NCBI RefSeq assembly: GCF_000250655.1
Contig: NC_016935.1
Location: forward strand, 3,118,001-3,182,000
Direction of reading: 5' to 3'
DNA: 64,000 nt
Source of the DNA: Paenibacillus mucilaginosus 3016
Lineage (GTDB): Bacteria > Bacillota > Bacilli > Paenibacillales > NBRC-103111
Positions 50,752-59,969 of this stretch are shown here, one piece after another. The stretch's first letter is position 1. Every line of letters begins with the position of its first letter. The notes under the pieces were generated by a model. It saw only the letters and a program-made list of their open reading frames with translations. It was not told the origin of the DNA and searched no databases. Made by a program: the position numbers and the translations under genes.

Positions 50752-52053
50752 ATGGCCGATTTACGCATCAATCTCGCAGGAATAGAGTCGCCGAATCCGT
50801 TCTGGCTGGCCTCCGCGCCGCCGACCAATACGGGCTATCAGGTGCAGCGTGCTTTCGAGGCGGGCTGGGGCGGCGCCGTATGGAAGACGCTCGGAGATCC
50901 CATCATCAATACGTCGGCCCGGTTCGCCGCCGTTCACTTCGGCGGCCGGCGGGTGGCCGGCCTCAACAATATCGAGCTGATCACCGACCGGCCGCTGGAA
51001 GTGAATCTCAGGGAGATCGCCGAGACCAAAAAGCGGTTTCCGGGGCACGCCATCATCGCCTCACTGATGGTCGAGCCCAAGCGGGAAAAGTGGCATGAGA
51101 TCGTGAAGCGGGTGGAGGAGGTCGGCGTCGACGGGCTCGAGCTCAACTTCGGCTGTCCGCACGGCATGGCCGAGCGCGGCATGGGCGCGGCGTCCGGACA
51201 GCAGCCGGACCTCGTGGAAGCGCAGACGATGTGGGTCAAGGAGGCGGCCCGCACGCCGGTCATCGTGAAGCTGACGCCGAACATCACGGACATCACCGCA
51301 ACGGCCGCGGCCGCGGTGCGGGGAGGAGCGGACGCCGTGTCGCTCATCAATACGATCAACTCGCTCGCCGGCGTCGATCTCGACTCGTGGAACACGGTTC
51401 CCCATGTCGGCGGCAGGGGCACGCACGGCGGCTACTGCGGACCGGCGGTGAAGCCGATCGCACTGAACATGGTGGCGGAGTGTGCTCGCAATCCGCAGGT
51501 GGGTGTGCCGATCTCGGGCATCGGCGGCATCTCGGACTGGCGGGATGCCGTGGAGTTCATGCTCATGGGCGCGACGGGGGTACAGATGTGTACAGCCGTC
51601 ATGCACCATGGCTTCCGGATCATACACGAGCTCGTCGAAGGGCTGAATGATTATTTGGATGACAAAGGCATCGCCAGCGTATCCGAGCTCGTGGGCCGTT
51701 CGGTGGAGCGGTACTCGGATTGGGGGGCGCTGGATCTGAACTACAAGGTCGTCGCGCGGATTGATACGGACACCTGTATTTCGTGCAACAAGTGCCACAT
51801 CGCCTGCGAGGACACGTCCCACCAATGCATCGAGCGGCATACGGCGGCGGACGGCTCCGCCTACCTGAAGGTGAGGGAGGAAGACTGCGTCGGCTGCAAT
51901 CTCTGCTCCATCGTATGTCCGGTCGACGGGGCGATCGAGATGGTGGAGCTGCCGGCTCTGGCGGCGCCGATGTCCTGGAACCAGCGGCAGACGGCTCTGG
52001 CGGAGCTTGGGAGCGCGGAACCGAAGGAGAACGACACGAAGGAGGCGGTGTAA
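50752..52053 (+). CDS. preA: Dihydropyrimidine dehydrogenase, catalytic subunit PreA
   Basis: 433 aa. FMN-binding TIM barrel (about 1-330) with catalytic Cys in ELNFGCPHGMAERGMGAA near residue 131 and substrate residues around LINTINSLAG. The C-terminus holds two 4Fe-4S clusters: CISCNKCHIAC then CVGCNLCSIVCPVDG. It reduces uracil to dihydrouracil (thymine to dihydrothymine) using electrons from PreT. 27 bp after preT; AGGAGGGGACGGC precedes the ATG. Next is dihydropyrimidinase 2 bp on. Confidence 0.93.
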   Translation: MADLRINLAGIESPNPFWLASAPPTNTGYQVQRAFEAGWGGAVWKTLGDPIINTSARFAAVHFGGRRVAGLNNIELITDRPLEVNLREIAETKKRFPGHAIIASLMVEPKREKWHEIVKRVEEVGVDGLELNFGCPHGMAERGMGAASGQQPDLVEAQTMWVKEAARTPVIVKLTPNITDITATAAAAVRGGADAVSLINTINSLAGVDLDSWNTVPHVGGRGTHGGYCGPAVKPIALNMVAECARNPQVGVPISGIGGISDWRDAVEFMLMGATGVQMCTAVMHHGFRIIHELVEGLNDYLDDKGIASVSELVGRSVERYSDWGALDLNYKVVARIDTDTCISCNKCHIACEDTSHQCIERHTAADGSAYLKVREEDCVGCNLCSIVCPVDGAIEMVELPALAAPMSWNQRQTALAELGSAEPKENDTKEAV

Positions 52054-52055
52054 CC

Positions 52056-53504
52056 ATGACGGTGAAGCTGATACGGGGCGGAACGATTGTCACGGCAAGC
52101 GACACGTACCGGGCGGATCTTCTGCTGCGCGACGGACGGATCGCAGCGATCGGGGTAGGGCTCCCGGCGGAGGGGGCCGAGGTGGTGGATGCGGCGGGGC
52201 TGTACGTCATGCCCGGCGGCGTCGACCCGCATACGCATCTTGACATGCCGTTCGGCGGTACGGTGACGGCAGACGACTTCGAGACCGGCACGAGGGCCGC
52301 CGCCTTCGGAGGGACCACAACGGTGATCGATTTCTGCCTCACGAACAAGGGAAGGCCGCTCTCCGAGGCGGTGGCTCAGTGGCATGCGAAGTCGGAGGAG
52401 AAGGCGGTGATCGACTACGGCTTCCACCTCATGATCTCGGAGATTACCGATGAGGTGCTGGAGGAGCTGCCGCGGATCATCGAGGAGGAGGGCATCACCT
52501 CGCTGAAGGTGTTCATGGCATACAAGAACGTCTTCCAGGCCGATGACGGAACCCTGTACCGCACCCTGCTGTCGGCCAGAGAGCACGGCGCGCTGGTGAT
52601 GGTGCATGCGGAGAACGGGGACGTCATCGACTACCTGATCCGCGAGGCGCTGGAGGCGGGGAACACCGATCCGATCTATCATGCCAAGACGAGGCCCTCC
52701 GTGATCGAGGGCGAGGCGACCGGCCGCGCCGTGAAGCTGACAGCCTTGGCAGGCTCGCAGCTCTATGTCGTTCATGTCACCTGCGAGGAGGCGGTCCGGC
52801 AGATCGCCGAAGGACGCAGCCGGGGGCTCGACATCTGGGGCGAGACGTGCCCGCAGTACCTCGTACTCGACGAGACGGACCTGGAGCGGCCGGACTTCCA
52901 AGGGGCGAAGTATGTCTGGTCTCCGCCGCTGCGGGAGAAGTCCCACCAGAGTGCGCTCTGGAACGCGCTGAAAAGCGGGGAGCTGCAGACGCTGGGGTCA
53001 GACCACTGCTCCTTCAACTTCAAGGGGCAGAAAGAGCTCGGCCGCGGCGACTTCAGCCGCATTCCGAACGGGGGACCGACGATCGAGGACCGTTTCAGCA
53101 TTCTCTATTCCGAAGGAGTGGCCAAGGGACGGATAACGCTGAATCAGTTCGTCGATATCGTCTCGACCCGGAGCGCCAAGCTGTTCGGTCTCTTCCCCCG
53201 CAAGGGGACCGTGGCCGTAGGCAGCGACGCGGACCTCGTGCTCTTCGATCCGGCTGCGCGCCGCGTCGTCTCGGCGGAGCTCCATCACATGAACGTCGAT
53301 TACAACCCGTTCGAAGGCATGGAGCTGACGGGTCTGCCTGTATCGGTGCTCTCCCGCGGCGAATTCGTTGTCCGCGACCGCGTCTTCACAGGCGTTCCCG
53401 GCCGCGGGCAGTATCTCAAGCGGGCGAGATACGGAGCGGAGCTGACGCACGGGAATGCCGGCAGTCCGGCGGCGGGCACCACCCAGCCGCTGCTGCAGGG
53501 TTAG
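52056..53504 (+). CDS. hydA: Dihydropyrimidinase (hydantoinase)
   Basis: 482 aa from ATG 52056, two bases after the preA stop, with AAGGAGGCGGTG upstream. Amidohydrolase TIM barrel with a binuclear Zn site: GGVDPHTHLDMPFG near residue 60, carboxylated Lys in TSLKVFMAYKN near 151, His in MVHAENGD and YVVHVTCEEA, and Asp in LGSDHCSFN. It opens the ring of dihydrouracil/dihydrothymine to N-carbamoyl-beta-alanine, or acts on hydantoins. Position between PreA and ureidopropionase genes makes the pyrimidine role likely. Confidence 0.93.
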   Translation: MTVKLIRGGTIVTASDTYRADLLLRDGRIAAIGVGLPAEGAEVVDAAGLYVMPGGVDPHTHLDMPFGGTVTADDFETGTRAAAFGGTTTVIDFCLTNKGRPLSEAVAQWHAKSEEKAVIDYGFHLMISEITDEVLEELPRIIEEEGITSLKVFMAYKNVFQADDGTLYRTLLSAREHGALVMVHAENGDVIDYLIREALEAGNTDPIYHAKTRPSVIEGEATGRAVKLTALAGSQLYVVHVTCEEAVRQIAEGRSRGLDIWGETCPQYLVLDETDLERPDFQGAKYVWSPPLREKSHQSALWNALKSGELQTLGSDHCSFNFKGQKELGRGDFSRIPNGGPTIEDRFSILYSEGVAKGRITLNQFVDIVSTRSAKLFGLFPRKGTVAVGSDADLVLFDPAARRVVSAELHHMNVDYNPFEGMELTGLPVSVLSRGEFVVRDRVFTGVPGRGQYLKRARYGAELTHGNAGSPAAGTTQPLLQG

Positions 53505-53516
53505 GAGGGAGTACCG

Positions 53517-53735
53517 ATGTCCGAACATAGACAGGTGGTCGAGGAGCAGTACCGGATGAACGCCTATCTGGCCCAGGGCTATCTCATCGGAGAAGTGGCC
53601 GAAGGGCTGAGCGGCACCCGGCTCGTGCTGCACCATCCGCAGCGGCCGGAGGAGCGGCAGGTGATGCACCTGCTCACCGCGGAAGCGAGGAGAACGCTGG
53701 GCTGCGCCCTGATGAAACAGCTCGGCCGGGCATGA
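53517..53735 (+). CDS. Small conserved-looking protein in the pyrimidine operon
   Basis: 72 aa, 12 bp after hydA, with TAGGAGGGAGTACCG before the ATG. The product is mostly charged and amphipathic (VEEQYRMNAYLAQGYLIGEV, then TRLVLHHPQRPEE), with no signal, membrane or Cys pattern. No family recognised. The good ribosome site and tight spacing make it likely to be real and co-transcribed with the pathway genes. A regulatory or chaperone role for one of the enzymes is possible but unproven. Confidence 0.55.
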   Translation: MSEHRQVVEEQYRMNAYLAQGYLIGEVAEGLSGTRLVLHHPQRPEERQVMHLLTAEARRTLGCALMKQLGRA

Positions 53736-53878
53736 CTCCGGCCTGCCGGCAGCCCGGCCTGCGGCGGATCGGGTACGCTGCTAGTACTGGCATGCTGAGC
53801 TGTGCAGGCCATTCGGCTAAACGGAGTATGCCGTGCCGGTATTCGCAGCGGCTGCTAAGCCGGCTCACGGGGAAGGGC

Positions 53879-55498
53879 TCACTTCATCGAACCGTGCCCG
53901 TATTCATAAGCGTACAGAGCCAGTTCCAGGGCCAGCCGCTTGCGCGGCTGGTCGAAGTCATTGCCGATCAGGGTGGCAATCTTCTCGAGGCGGTGATAGA
54001 GCGTCTGCCGGACGATGAACAGGGCGGCCGCGGTCTCCTGCTTCGAGCCGCTGGCGGCGAGATACACCTTCAGCGTCTTAAGCAGCTGGGCGCTGCGCTC
54101 GGCGTCATAGCGGATCAGCGGCCCGATGTAATCCTCGATCAAGGCGGGCAGCTGCCCCGTTCCTTTGAGCAGGGCCAGGATACGCTCCACGTGGAGCTCG
54201 CTGTACATGGGCCGGGGGAGAGGGCCCGTATCCCTCTGGATGACGGCCGTCTCCCTCGCGGTCTCATAGCTTTCCCGCAGCCGGGTGAGGTCGGTGACCT
54301 CCCGGCCGATGCCGGCCCGGCTGTGGAAGAGGCCGGTCCCCGGCTCGGTCTTCCGGAGAAGGTGGAGACAGCGGAGAATGCGTTCGGCGGCCGGCGTACG
54401 CCCCGGAGGCATCCCGTCCGCGAGTACATACACGGCCTGCCGGTCCACCCAGCCGGGCAGGACCGTGAAGCCTTCGCCGCCGAAGATGGAGCGGGCGACG
54501 ATATGCTTTTGGATGAGAACGGATTCGAAGTCCCTTGCGGCGGCCAGCGCAGGTTCGGGATCGAACAGACAGACGGTGGCCGACCGGATGCGGCCCGCTG
54601 CGCACAGCGTACTGAGGCCGGTAAGCACTTCCTTCTCCGTATGCTTGCCGTCCAACCAGTCCGCGAGCCAGCGGTCTTCCCGGTGCCTGCGCTTCTCCTC
54701 CATGTAACGGGTGCGCATCATCTCCTGGGCCACCGCCGTGGCGGTGCGGTCGAGCGCCAGCAGCGCATAGTCGCTGAGCTCTTCGGGGGAGGAGAGAATG
54801 AGGTCCCCGAAATGCTGGTCAAGCGCAAGGATCGGCCGGTGGGTCCGATGCGGCGGCGCTTCCGGCGGCCGGCTGCGGGCGCCCTGGGACCATTCGGCCG
54901 TGAACCGGGCTTCCTCCGCGCGGGCCAGCGGGGGCACGAAGGAAGGTTCCGCTCCGATCGGCAGGAAGGCAACGGAAGCGCCGGTAGTGCTCTGGAGCAG
55001 CTGCAGCAGCGGAAGAATGCCCCGGCCGGCAAGCAGAGACTGGTTCAGGCGGGCGGATAATGACTCCAGCTCGGAGACCATGCGGTGATGGCGGTTGATG
55101 AAAACCGAGTGCAGATCCTGGGTGATGTCAATGTAGCGGACTTCCTCATGGAAGAAGATCAGGGGGAAGTGGGCCTGAAGCGCGAGTTCTTTCATCCCCT
55201 GGAGTGGGTGCTTCGTATAGCGGCCGAGCTCGATACAGAGGCCCGAGGCTCCGCTATCGATCAGCCCTTTCAGGAAGAGCAGGCTCGTCTCTTCGCTCTC
55301 CTGCCAGCCGACGCCGGTGGAGAGAACCAGCTCCCCGCCGTTGAGCAGCCGGCCCACTTCGCTGACCTCCAGAATGTGGGCCCACCGGACGACCCGGTCG
55401 AGCGCCTGGTCGCTCGCCAGCGCTTCCGCCTTGCGGAACAGGGGGCGTCGGAGAATCTCGCGGATCGTGAGCTGCAGCAGCGTGCTTGCCAAGAACAT
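53879..55498 (-). CDS. PucR-family transcriptional regulator
   Basis: 539 aa. N-terminal PucR-like domain (about 1-130): TIREILRRPLFRKAEALASD, with VRWAHILEVSEVGRLLNGGE, then a GGDEF-like middle (about 280-420) and a C-terminal HTH_30 (about 470-530: VRQTLYHRLEKIATLIGNDF). PucR-family proteins respond to purine/pyrimidine or amino-acid-type metabolites and activate nearby catabolic genes. It lies downstream of the pyrimidine cluster and is divergent from the dehydrogenase gene. GGAGGCG precedes the ATG. It probably controls this pathway and the dehydrogenase. A TACCATGGTA palindrome in the 206-bp gap could be its site. Confidence 0.85.
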   Translation of the reverse strand: MFLASTLLQLTIREILRRPLFRKAEALASDQALDRVVRWAHILEVSEVGRLLNGGELVLSTGVGWQESEETSLLFLKGLIDSGASGLCIELGRYTKHPLQGMKELALQAHFPLIFFHEEVRYIDITQDLHSVFINRHHRMVSELESLSARLNQSLLAGRGILPLLQLLQSTTGASVAFLPIGAEPSFVPPLARAEEARFTAEWSQGARSRPPEAPPHRTHRPILALDQHFGDLILSSPEELSDYALLALDRTATAVAQEMMRTRYMEEKRRHREDRWLADWLDGKHTEKEVLTGLSTLCAAGRIRSATVCLFDPEPALAAARDFESVLIQKHIVARSIFGGEGFTVLPGWVDRQAVYVLADGMPPGRTPAAERILRCLHLLRKTEPGTGLFHSRAGIGREVTDLTRLRESYETARETAVIQRDTGPLPRPMYSELHVERILALLKGTGQLPALIEDYIGPLIRYDAERSAQLLKTLKVYLAASGSKQETAAALFIVRQTLYHRLEKIATLIGNDFDQPRKRLALELALYAYEYGHGSMK

Positions 55499-55528
55499 CG
55501 CCTCCTAATCAGGTGGATGTGTTGCGAG

Positions 55529-55538
55529 TACCATGGTA
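55529..55538. promoter_or_regulatory. TACCATGGTA palindrome between pucR-type and dehydrogenase genes
   Basis: Perfect 10-bp palindrome (GAGTACCATGGTAACG in context), about 30 bp before the regulator start and 170 bp before the dehydrogenase start. It is a candidate site for the divergent regulator, though short. Confidence 0.35.
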
Positions 55539-55704
55539 ACGAGCGAGCGTGCCGGGAGCAGGCCGGCGCAGCGAGACGGGATGGAACGTGGAAGGGATCG
55601 AAGGGGGGCGGAACGGCGTGTTTGCCTTTTATGTTCGAGAAGGATGGGAGAATTCCTGCCATGACGGATCGATTTATTCTTAAGCCAGAAACGGAGGAGA
55701 TTCC

Positions 55705-57252
55705 ATGAACGCTGGAAGTGCGGCTCGTAGGAAGGAGCAGAGCGGGGTGCGCCTGCTGCCCAATCGGATCGGCGGACGGGAGGTATTCCCTGCGGGCGGA
55801 GCCTGCGAAGAGGTCCTCAACCCGGCCACAGGCGAGCTGCTGGCGCAGGTGCCTCTCTCCGGCGCTGCGGAAGTCAGCCTCGCGGTGGAAGCGGCTGTGG
55901 AAGCATTCGGTTCCTGGAGCCGGGTGCCTGTGCCGAAGCGGGCGCGCGTGCTTTTTCGCTATTGGCAGCTGCTGCAGGATCATGCGGAGGAACTGGCCGC
56001 GCTGATCACCGCGGAGAACGGCAAGAGCCTGAGGGAGGCTGCCGGGGAAGTGCAGCGGGGCATCGAATGCGTCGAATTTGCCGCAGGTGCTCCGTCCCTG
56101 ATGATGGGAACGGGACTCGGGAACATTGCGCCGGATCTCGACTCGTCGATGCTGCGCGTGCCCCTTGGCGTCGTGGCCGGGATCACGCCGTTCAACTTCC
56201 CGATGATGGTGCCCTGCTGGATGTTCCCGCTGGCCGTAGCCTGCGGCAATACGTTCGTGCTGAAGCCCAGCGAACGTACGCCGCTCACCGCCATGAAGCT
56301 GGCTGCCCTGCTTGAGGAGGCCGGCTTGCCGCCCGGCGTGCTGAACCTGGTGCATGGCGGCTATGACGCCGTGAATGCGCTGACCGGACATGATAAGGTC
56401 AAAGCGCTCTCGTTCGTCGGCTCCCAGCCGGCGGCCTTGAGCGTGTACCGCAAGGGCACGGCCGCCGGCAAGCGGGTGCAGGCGCTCTCCGGCGCGAAGA
56501 ACTACCATATCGTCATGCCGGACGCCCACCCGGAGAAGACGGTGGAGAACATCATTGCCTCGGCCTTCGGCAGCGCCGGGGAGCGGTGCATGGCCTGCAG
56601 CGCCGTAGTCGTCGTGGGCGAAGGCGATGCCTTCGTCGGGCGGCTGGCGGCCGCGGCAGCCGCCCTGACCGTCGGCCCCGGCGCAGACCCGGATTCGGGG
56701 CTCACGCCCGTCATCCGGGAGGAGCACCGGGAACGGATCCGGCGCATGATCGAGCGCGGCGTGGCGGAGGGCGCCCGGCTCGTGCTCGACGGCCGGGGCG
56801 GGGGACTCCGTCCGGCCGCAGATCCGTCGCCGCCGCTGCCGCCGGCCGAGGGAGCTCCGGCTTCCCGAGCTGCGGAAGCCGGGACGGCCGCCTCCCCGTC
56901 CGCCGGCTTTTTCCTCGGGCCAACGCTCTTCGACGGCGTCCGTCCCGAGATGTCGCTCGCACAGGAGGAGATCTTCGGTCCGGTGCTCTCGGTGCTCCGC
57001 GCGGCGGATCTGGATGAAGCGCTGGCCATCGCGAACGAATCCCGCTTCGGCAACTCGGCCGTGCTCTATACGGACAGCGCCCGGGCGATCCGGCAGTTCC
57101 GCGAAGAAGCGGAGGCCGGCATGCTGGGCGTGAATGTCGGCGTCCCTGCGCCGATGGCCTTCTTCCCGTTCTCGGGCTGGAAGGACTCGTTCTACGGCGA
57201 TCTTCATGCGAACGGCCGGGACGGCGTCGAGTTCTATACGAGAAAAAGATGA
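55705..57252 (+). CDS. mmsA: CoA-acylating (methyl)malonate-semialdehyde dehydrogenase
   Basis: 515 aa. Aldehyde dehydrogenase fold; catalytic Cys in SAGERCMACSAVVVV near residue 294, and the FNFPMMVPCWMFPLA block near 168 is typical of MmsA/IolA. Residues about 361-405 hold an Ala/Pro/Gly-rich insert (PAADPSPPLPPAEGAPAS and so on) just before FFLGPTLFDGV, not usual in this family. It oxidises malonate or methylmalonate semialdehyde, made from beta-alanine by the aminotransferase, to acetyl-/propionyl-CoA with NAD+ and CoA. GGAGGAGA precedes the ATG. Divergent from the PucR-type gene. Confidence 0.88.
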   Translation: MNAGSAARRKEQSGVRLLPNRIGGREVFPAGGACEEVLNPATGELLAQVPLSGAAEVSLAVEAAVEAFGSWSRVPVPKRARVLFRYWQLLQDHAEELAALITAENGKSLREAAGEVQRGIECVEFAAGAPSLMMGTGLGNIAPDLDSSMLRVPLGVVAGITPFNFPMMVPCWMFPLAVACGNTFVLKPSERTPLTAMKLAALLEEAGLPPGVLNLVHGGYDAVNALTGHDKVKALSFVGSQPAALSVYRKGTAAGKRVQALSGAKNYHIVMPDAHPEKTVENIIASAFGSAGERCMACSAVVVVGEGDAFVGRLAAAAAALTVGPGADPDSGLTPVIREEHRERIRRMIERGVAEGARLVLDGRGGGLRPAADPSPPLPPAEGAPASRAAEAGTAASPSAGFFLGPTLFDGVRPEMSLAQEEIFGPVLSVLRAADLDEALAIANESRFGNSAVLYTDSARAIRQFREEAEAGMLGVNVGVPAPMAFFPFSGWKDSFYGDLHANGRDGVEFYTRKR

Positions 57253-57569
57253 TTACCTCACGCTGCTTCTGAACGGCAGCACAAGACGGCAGCCCCGAGC
57301 GGTGCCGGTGTAAGTCTGTCAAGCCGCCGCCTTTTCGGCTGATGGTTTGTTTCGCCCGATGAGAGCATACCTGCCTTCTGACGCAGAATGCTTCTCTTCG
57401 GGATACTTTCGTTTTAGCAGCAGTAAAAGGAGGAAGAGTCTTGGGTAGAGAGTTGAACCTGTCCGCAGCCTTACTGCTGCAGAGGCAGATGGTGCCCTCG
57501 CTGCCAAAGTCCTGCATTTTTTTGGGGGAGCCTCTAAACAATGCTCGTCCTGCCGCCGATACTTCATTA
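57253..57569. other. Gene-free stretch after the dehydrogenase gene
   Basis: No ORF with a supported ribosome site and no clear terminator. I see a GC-rich beginning and a loose, pyrimidine-rich remainder. A small RNA here cannot be excluded, but no known family pattern is recognised. Confidence 0.4.
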
Positions 57570-57609
57570 TGTCAAGGTTGTTGACATGCGCTCTGCCGGT
57601 GCGTATTAT
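57570..57609 (+). promoter_or_regulatory. Strong promoter with TGTCAA/TTGACA palindrome for the chemoreceptor
   Basis: TTGACA (57581-57586) and TATTAT (57604-57609) are 17 bp apart, a near-consensus sigma-A promoter. TGTCAA (57570-57575) and the -35 TTGACA form a 6-5-6 palindrome that could bind a repressor. The transcript would have a leader of about 175 bases before the chemoreceptor gene. Confidence 0.7.
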
Positions 57610-57791
57610 AATCAACAATACAGCCGTTCTTGATAAAGAACATTGCGCAGACATCTGACACTGTGTTTACTTCCCTGCGATGCCAGGCCCTGCCCGGGTC
57701 CATCAGCATACGGGGTGTTTTTTTTATTATAAATATGTCGAATGGTGTAAAAGTTTGGCGGTACATATCAATCTAAAGCGAGGGTATAGCA

Positions 57792-59780
57792 ATGAAACCG
57801 AAGAAACCAAGGAAACCGGGAACCGCATGGAATCTCCGGACGAAATTTATGACCGTATTTGCGTGCATACTGCTCCTTCCAAGCCTGACGATCGGCCTGT
57901 TGGCCTACTTGAGCGCCAAGGATGAGATCGGTTCGAAGATTCGTGCGAGTGCCATGGATAATCTGCAGATGCTGAACTCCACCATAAACGATAAAATGGA
58001 CGCCAAGGTTCATGACATGAGCTATTTCTCCAAGGTGTTCAACGCTTCCTTCTACAGACCGGAGCAGATCCCGCTGCTGATCGCCAAGCTGGAACAGTAC
58101 GTGGGCCTGCATCCGGACGTCATGGTTGCATACATCGGTACGGCGGAAGGGCAGATGTTCCTCTCTCCGCTGCAGGAACTTCCAGCCGGCTTTGATCCCC
58201 GGCAGAGGCCGTGGTACGAGGATGCGATGAAGCAGCCGGGCAAGGCGGTTATTACGGATCCTTATGTGACCGCATCCACCGGTGAGGTGGTCGTCAGTGT
58301 CGTGCAGATGCTGGAGGACCGCTCGGGCGTCTTCGGGATCGACATCAACCTGAAGCACATTCTGGAGTTCACGAAGCTGGCGAAGATCGGGAGCGAAGGA
58401 TATACGTTTATTTTGGACAAAAACCGGAAGGTTGTCGTTCATCCGCAGATCGCCAGCGGTACCGAATCCACGGAATCGCACTTCGATCCAATGTATGCCA
58501 ATGCCCAGGGCGAATTTTCGTACTCGGATGAAGGTGCGGACAAACACATGGTGTTCTACACGAACGAGTCGACCGGATGGAAGCTGGCCGGTTCCATGTT
58601 CCAGTCGGAGGTGGAGCAATCCACCCAGGGCATCTTCAACACGACCGCGCTGGTGGTTGCCGCCGCGCTGCTCCTGGGCGCCTTGGCCGCCTACCTGTTC
58701 ATGCGCTCCTTCCTCGGACCGCTCCGGGAGATGCGTTCGGCCGCCCAGAAGATCAGCGAAGGCAACCTGACCGAGACGATCACAATTCGCAGCCGGGATG
58801 AACTCGGAGAGCTGGCGGGCGCTTTCAACCGGATGTCCGCGAACCTGCGGGAGGTGATCGCCCGGGTCAGCGGGAACATGGAGCTCCTCGCTTCTTCGGC
58901 GGAGCAGCTCACCGTCGGCGCGAAGGAGACGGGCTATGCAACCGAGCAGATTGTCAACATCATCCAGGAGGTCGCCTCCGGCTCCGAACGGCAGGTGCAG
59001 TCCGTCGGCTCGAGTGCCCAGGCGATGAAAGAGATGACGACCTCGGTACAGCATGTGGCTGCCAATACGTCGGATGCGGCGGCATCGGCCGTGCAGACGC
59101 TCGATAAATCCCGCGAAGGCAACCAAGCGGCGGACACGGCGGTGGAGCAGATGAAATCCATCCAGGTTGCGGTTAGCGGCTTGGCCGGAGTGGTCCAGGG
59201 CCTCGGTGCCCGTTCCGATGAGATCGGCAAGATCAGCGGCATGATCTCGGCGATCGCGAACCAGACGAACCTGCTGGCACTGAATGCGGCCATCGAAGCG
59301 GCGCGCGTGGGCGAGCAGGGCAAAGGCTTCGCGGTGGTCGCCGCCGAGGTGAGGAAGCTCGCCGAGCAGTCGGCGGCTTCGAGCAAGGGGATTGAGGAGC
59401 TCGTCTCGCATATTCAGTCAGAGACGAGACAGGCGATAGGCACTATGGAGGTGGCCGTGCAGGAAGTCGCGGACGGCATCGTGGCGGTGCAGACCGCAGG
59501 GGACAAATTCGAGGACATCAACCGGTCCGTGAACGACGTCGCGGAGCAGATCGAGCAGGTCTCGGCTGCCGTTCAGCAGATTGCGGCAAGCGTGGAGCAG
59601 GTCTCGTACTCGATCGACCAGGTGGCGGGAATTGCGGACGCCACAGCGGCCGGTACCGAGACGGTCTCCGCGGCGACGGAGCAGCAGCTCGCCTCCATGC
59701 AGGAGATGAGCCATTCGGCGGCGTCCCTGAACGAGATGGCTCAGGAGCTCAAGGCCATTACGGCCAAGTTTCAAGTGTAA
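57792..59780 (+). CDS. Methyl-accepting chemotaxis protein (dCache-HAMP)
   Basis: 662 aa. Membrane helix about 19-41, extracellular dCache domain about 42-275 with the [12 protein letters not shown] and [12 protein letters not shown] segments of the amino-acid-type subgroup, second helix about 280-302, HAMP about 303-355, and a cytosolic signalling rod. The tip is [20 protein letters not shown], with Glu pairs for methylation on either side. GCGAGGGTATAGCA precedes the start. It senses a small ligand outside the cell and controls flagellar rotation through CheA. Ligand unknown; dCache_1 receptors often bind amino acids or polyamines. Confidence 0.92.
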   Translation: MKPKKPRKPGTAWNLRTKFMTVFACILLLPSLTIGLLAYLSAKDEIGSKIRASAMDNLQMLNSTINDKMDAKVHDMSYFSKVFNASFYRPEQIPLLIAKLEQYVGLHPDVMVAYIGTAEGQMFLSPLQELPAGFDPRQRPWYEDAMKQPGKAVITDPYVTASTGEVVVSVVQMLEDRSGVFGIDINLKHILEFTKLAKIGSEGYTFILDKNRKVVVHPQIASGTESTESHFDPMYANAQGEFSYSDEGADKHMVFYTNESTGWKLAGSMFQSEVEQSTQGIFNTTALVVAAALLLGALAAYLFMRSFLGPLREMRSAAQKISEGNLTETITIRSRDELGELAGAFNRMSANLREVIARVSGNMELLASSAEQLTVGAKETGYATEQIVNIIQEVASGSERQVQSVGSSAQAMKEMTTSVQHVAANTSDAAASAVQTLDKSREGNQAADTAVEQMKSIQVAVSGLAGVVQGLGARSDEIGKISGMISAIANQTNLLALNAAIEAARVGEQGKGFAVVAAEVRKLAEQSAASSKGIEELVSHIQSETRQAIGTMEVAVQEVADGIVAVQTAGDKFEDINRSVNDVAEQIEQVSAAVQQIAASVEQVSYSIDQVAGIADATAAGTETVSAATEQQLASMQEMSHSAASLNEMAQELKAITAKFQV

Positions 59781-59790
59781 TAGAGCAGGG

Positions 59791-59826
59791 CGGGTGCTCT
59801 CCTGTAAGGGGGAGGCCCGTTTTTTT
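59791..59826 (+). terminator. Terminator of the chemoreceptor gene
   Basis: CGGGTGCTCTCC pairs imperfectly with GGGGGAGGCCCG, followed by seven T. Confidence 0.75.
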
Positions 59827-59930
59827 GATGCGCCCCCATGCTTGAGACAGGGGCTTTTCTGCGTTTCTGTATCTTTTTACCTTGTATAAAATGGATATTT
59901 CGCCTCATGCCGTGCAATAACTTCCAAGCT

Positions 59931-59948
59931 ATTCTGTATACATAGAAT
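59931..59948. promoter_or_regulatory. ATTCT-N8-AGAAT palindrome before padR-type gene
   Basis: Arms ATTCT and AGAAT surround GTATACAT, itself close to the ATGT-N8-ACAT type sites known for PadR repressors. It lies about 22 bp before the padR-type start, where a self-repressing PadR would act. Confidence 0.5.
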
Positions 59949-59969
59949 GACATAGTAAGGGGGCCCGTC

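Noticed and set aside
57253..57791. A c-di-GMP (GEMM) riboswitch before the chemoreceptor gene
   Set aside because: The conserved GEMM core and tetraloop-receptor segments are not visible; only a promoter and palindrome are supported.
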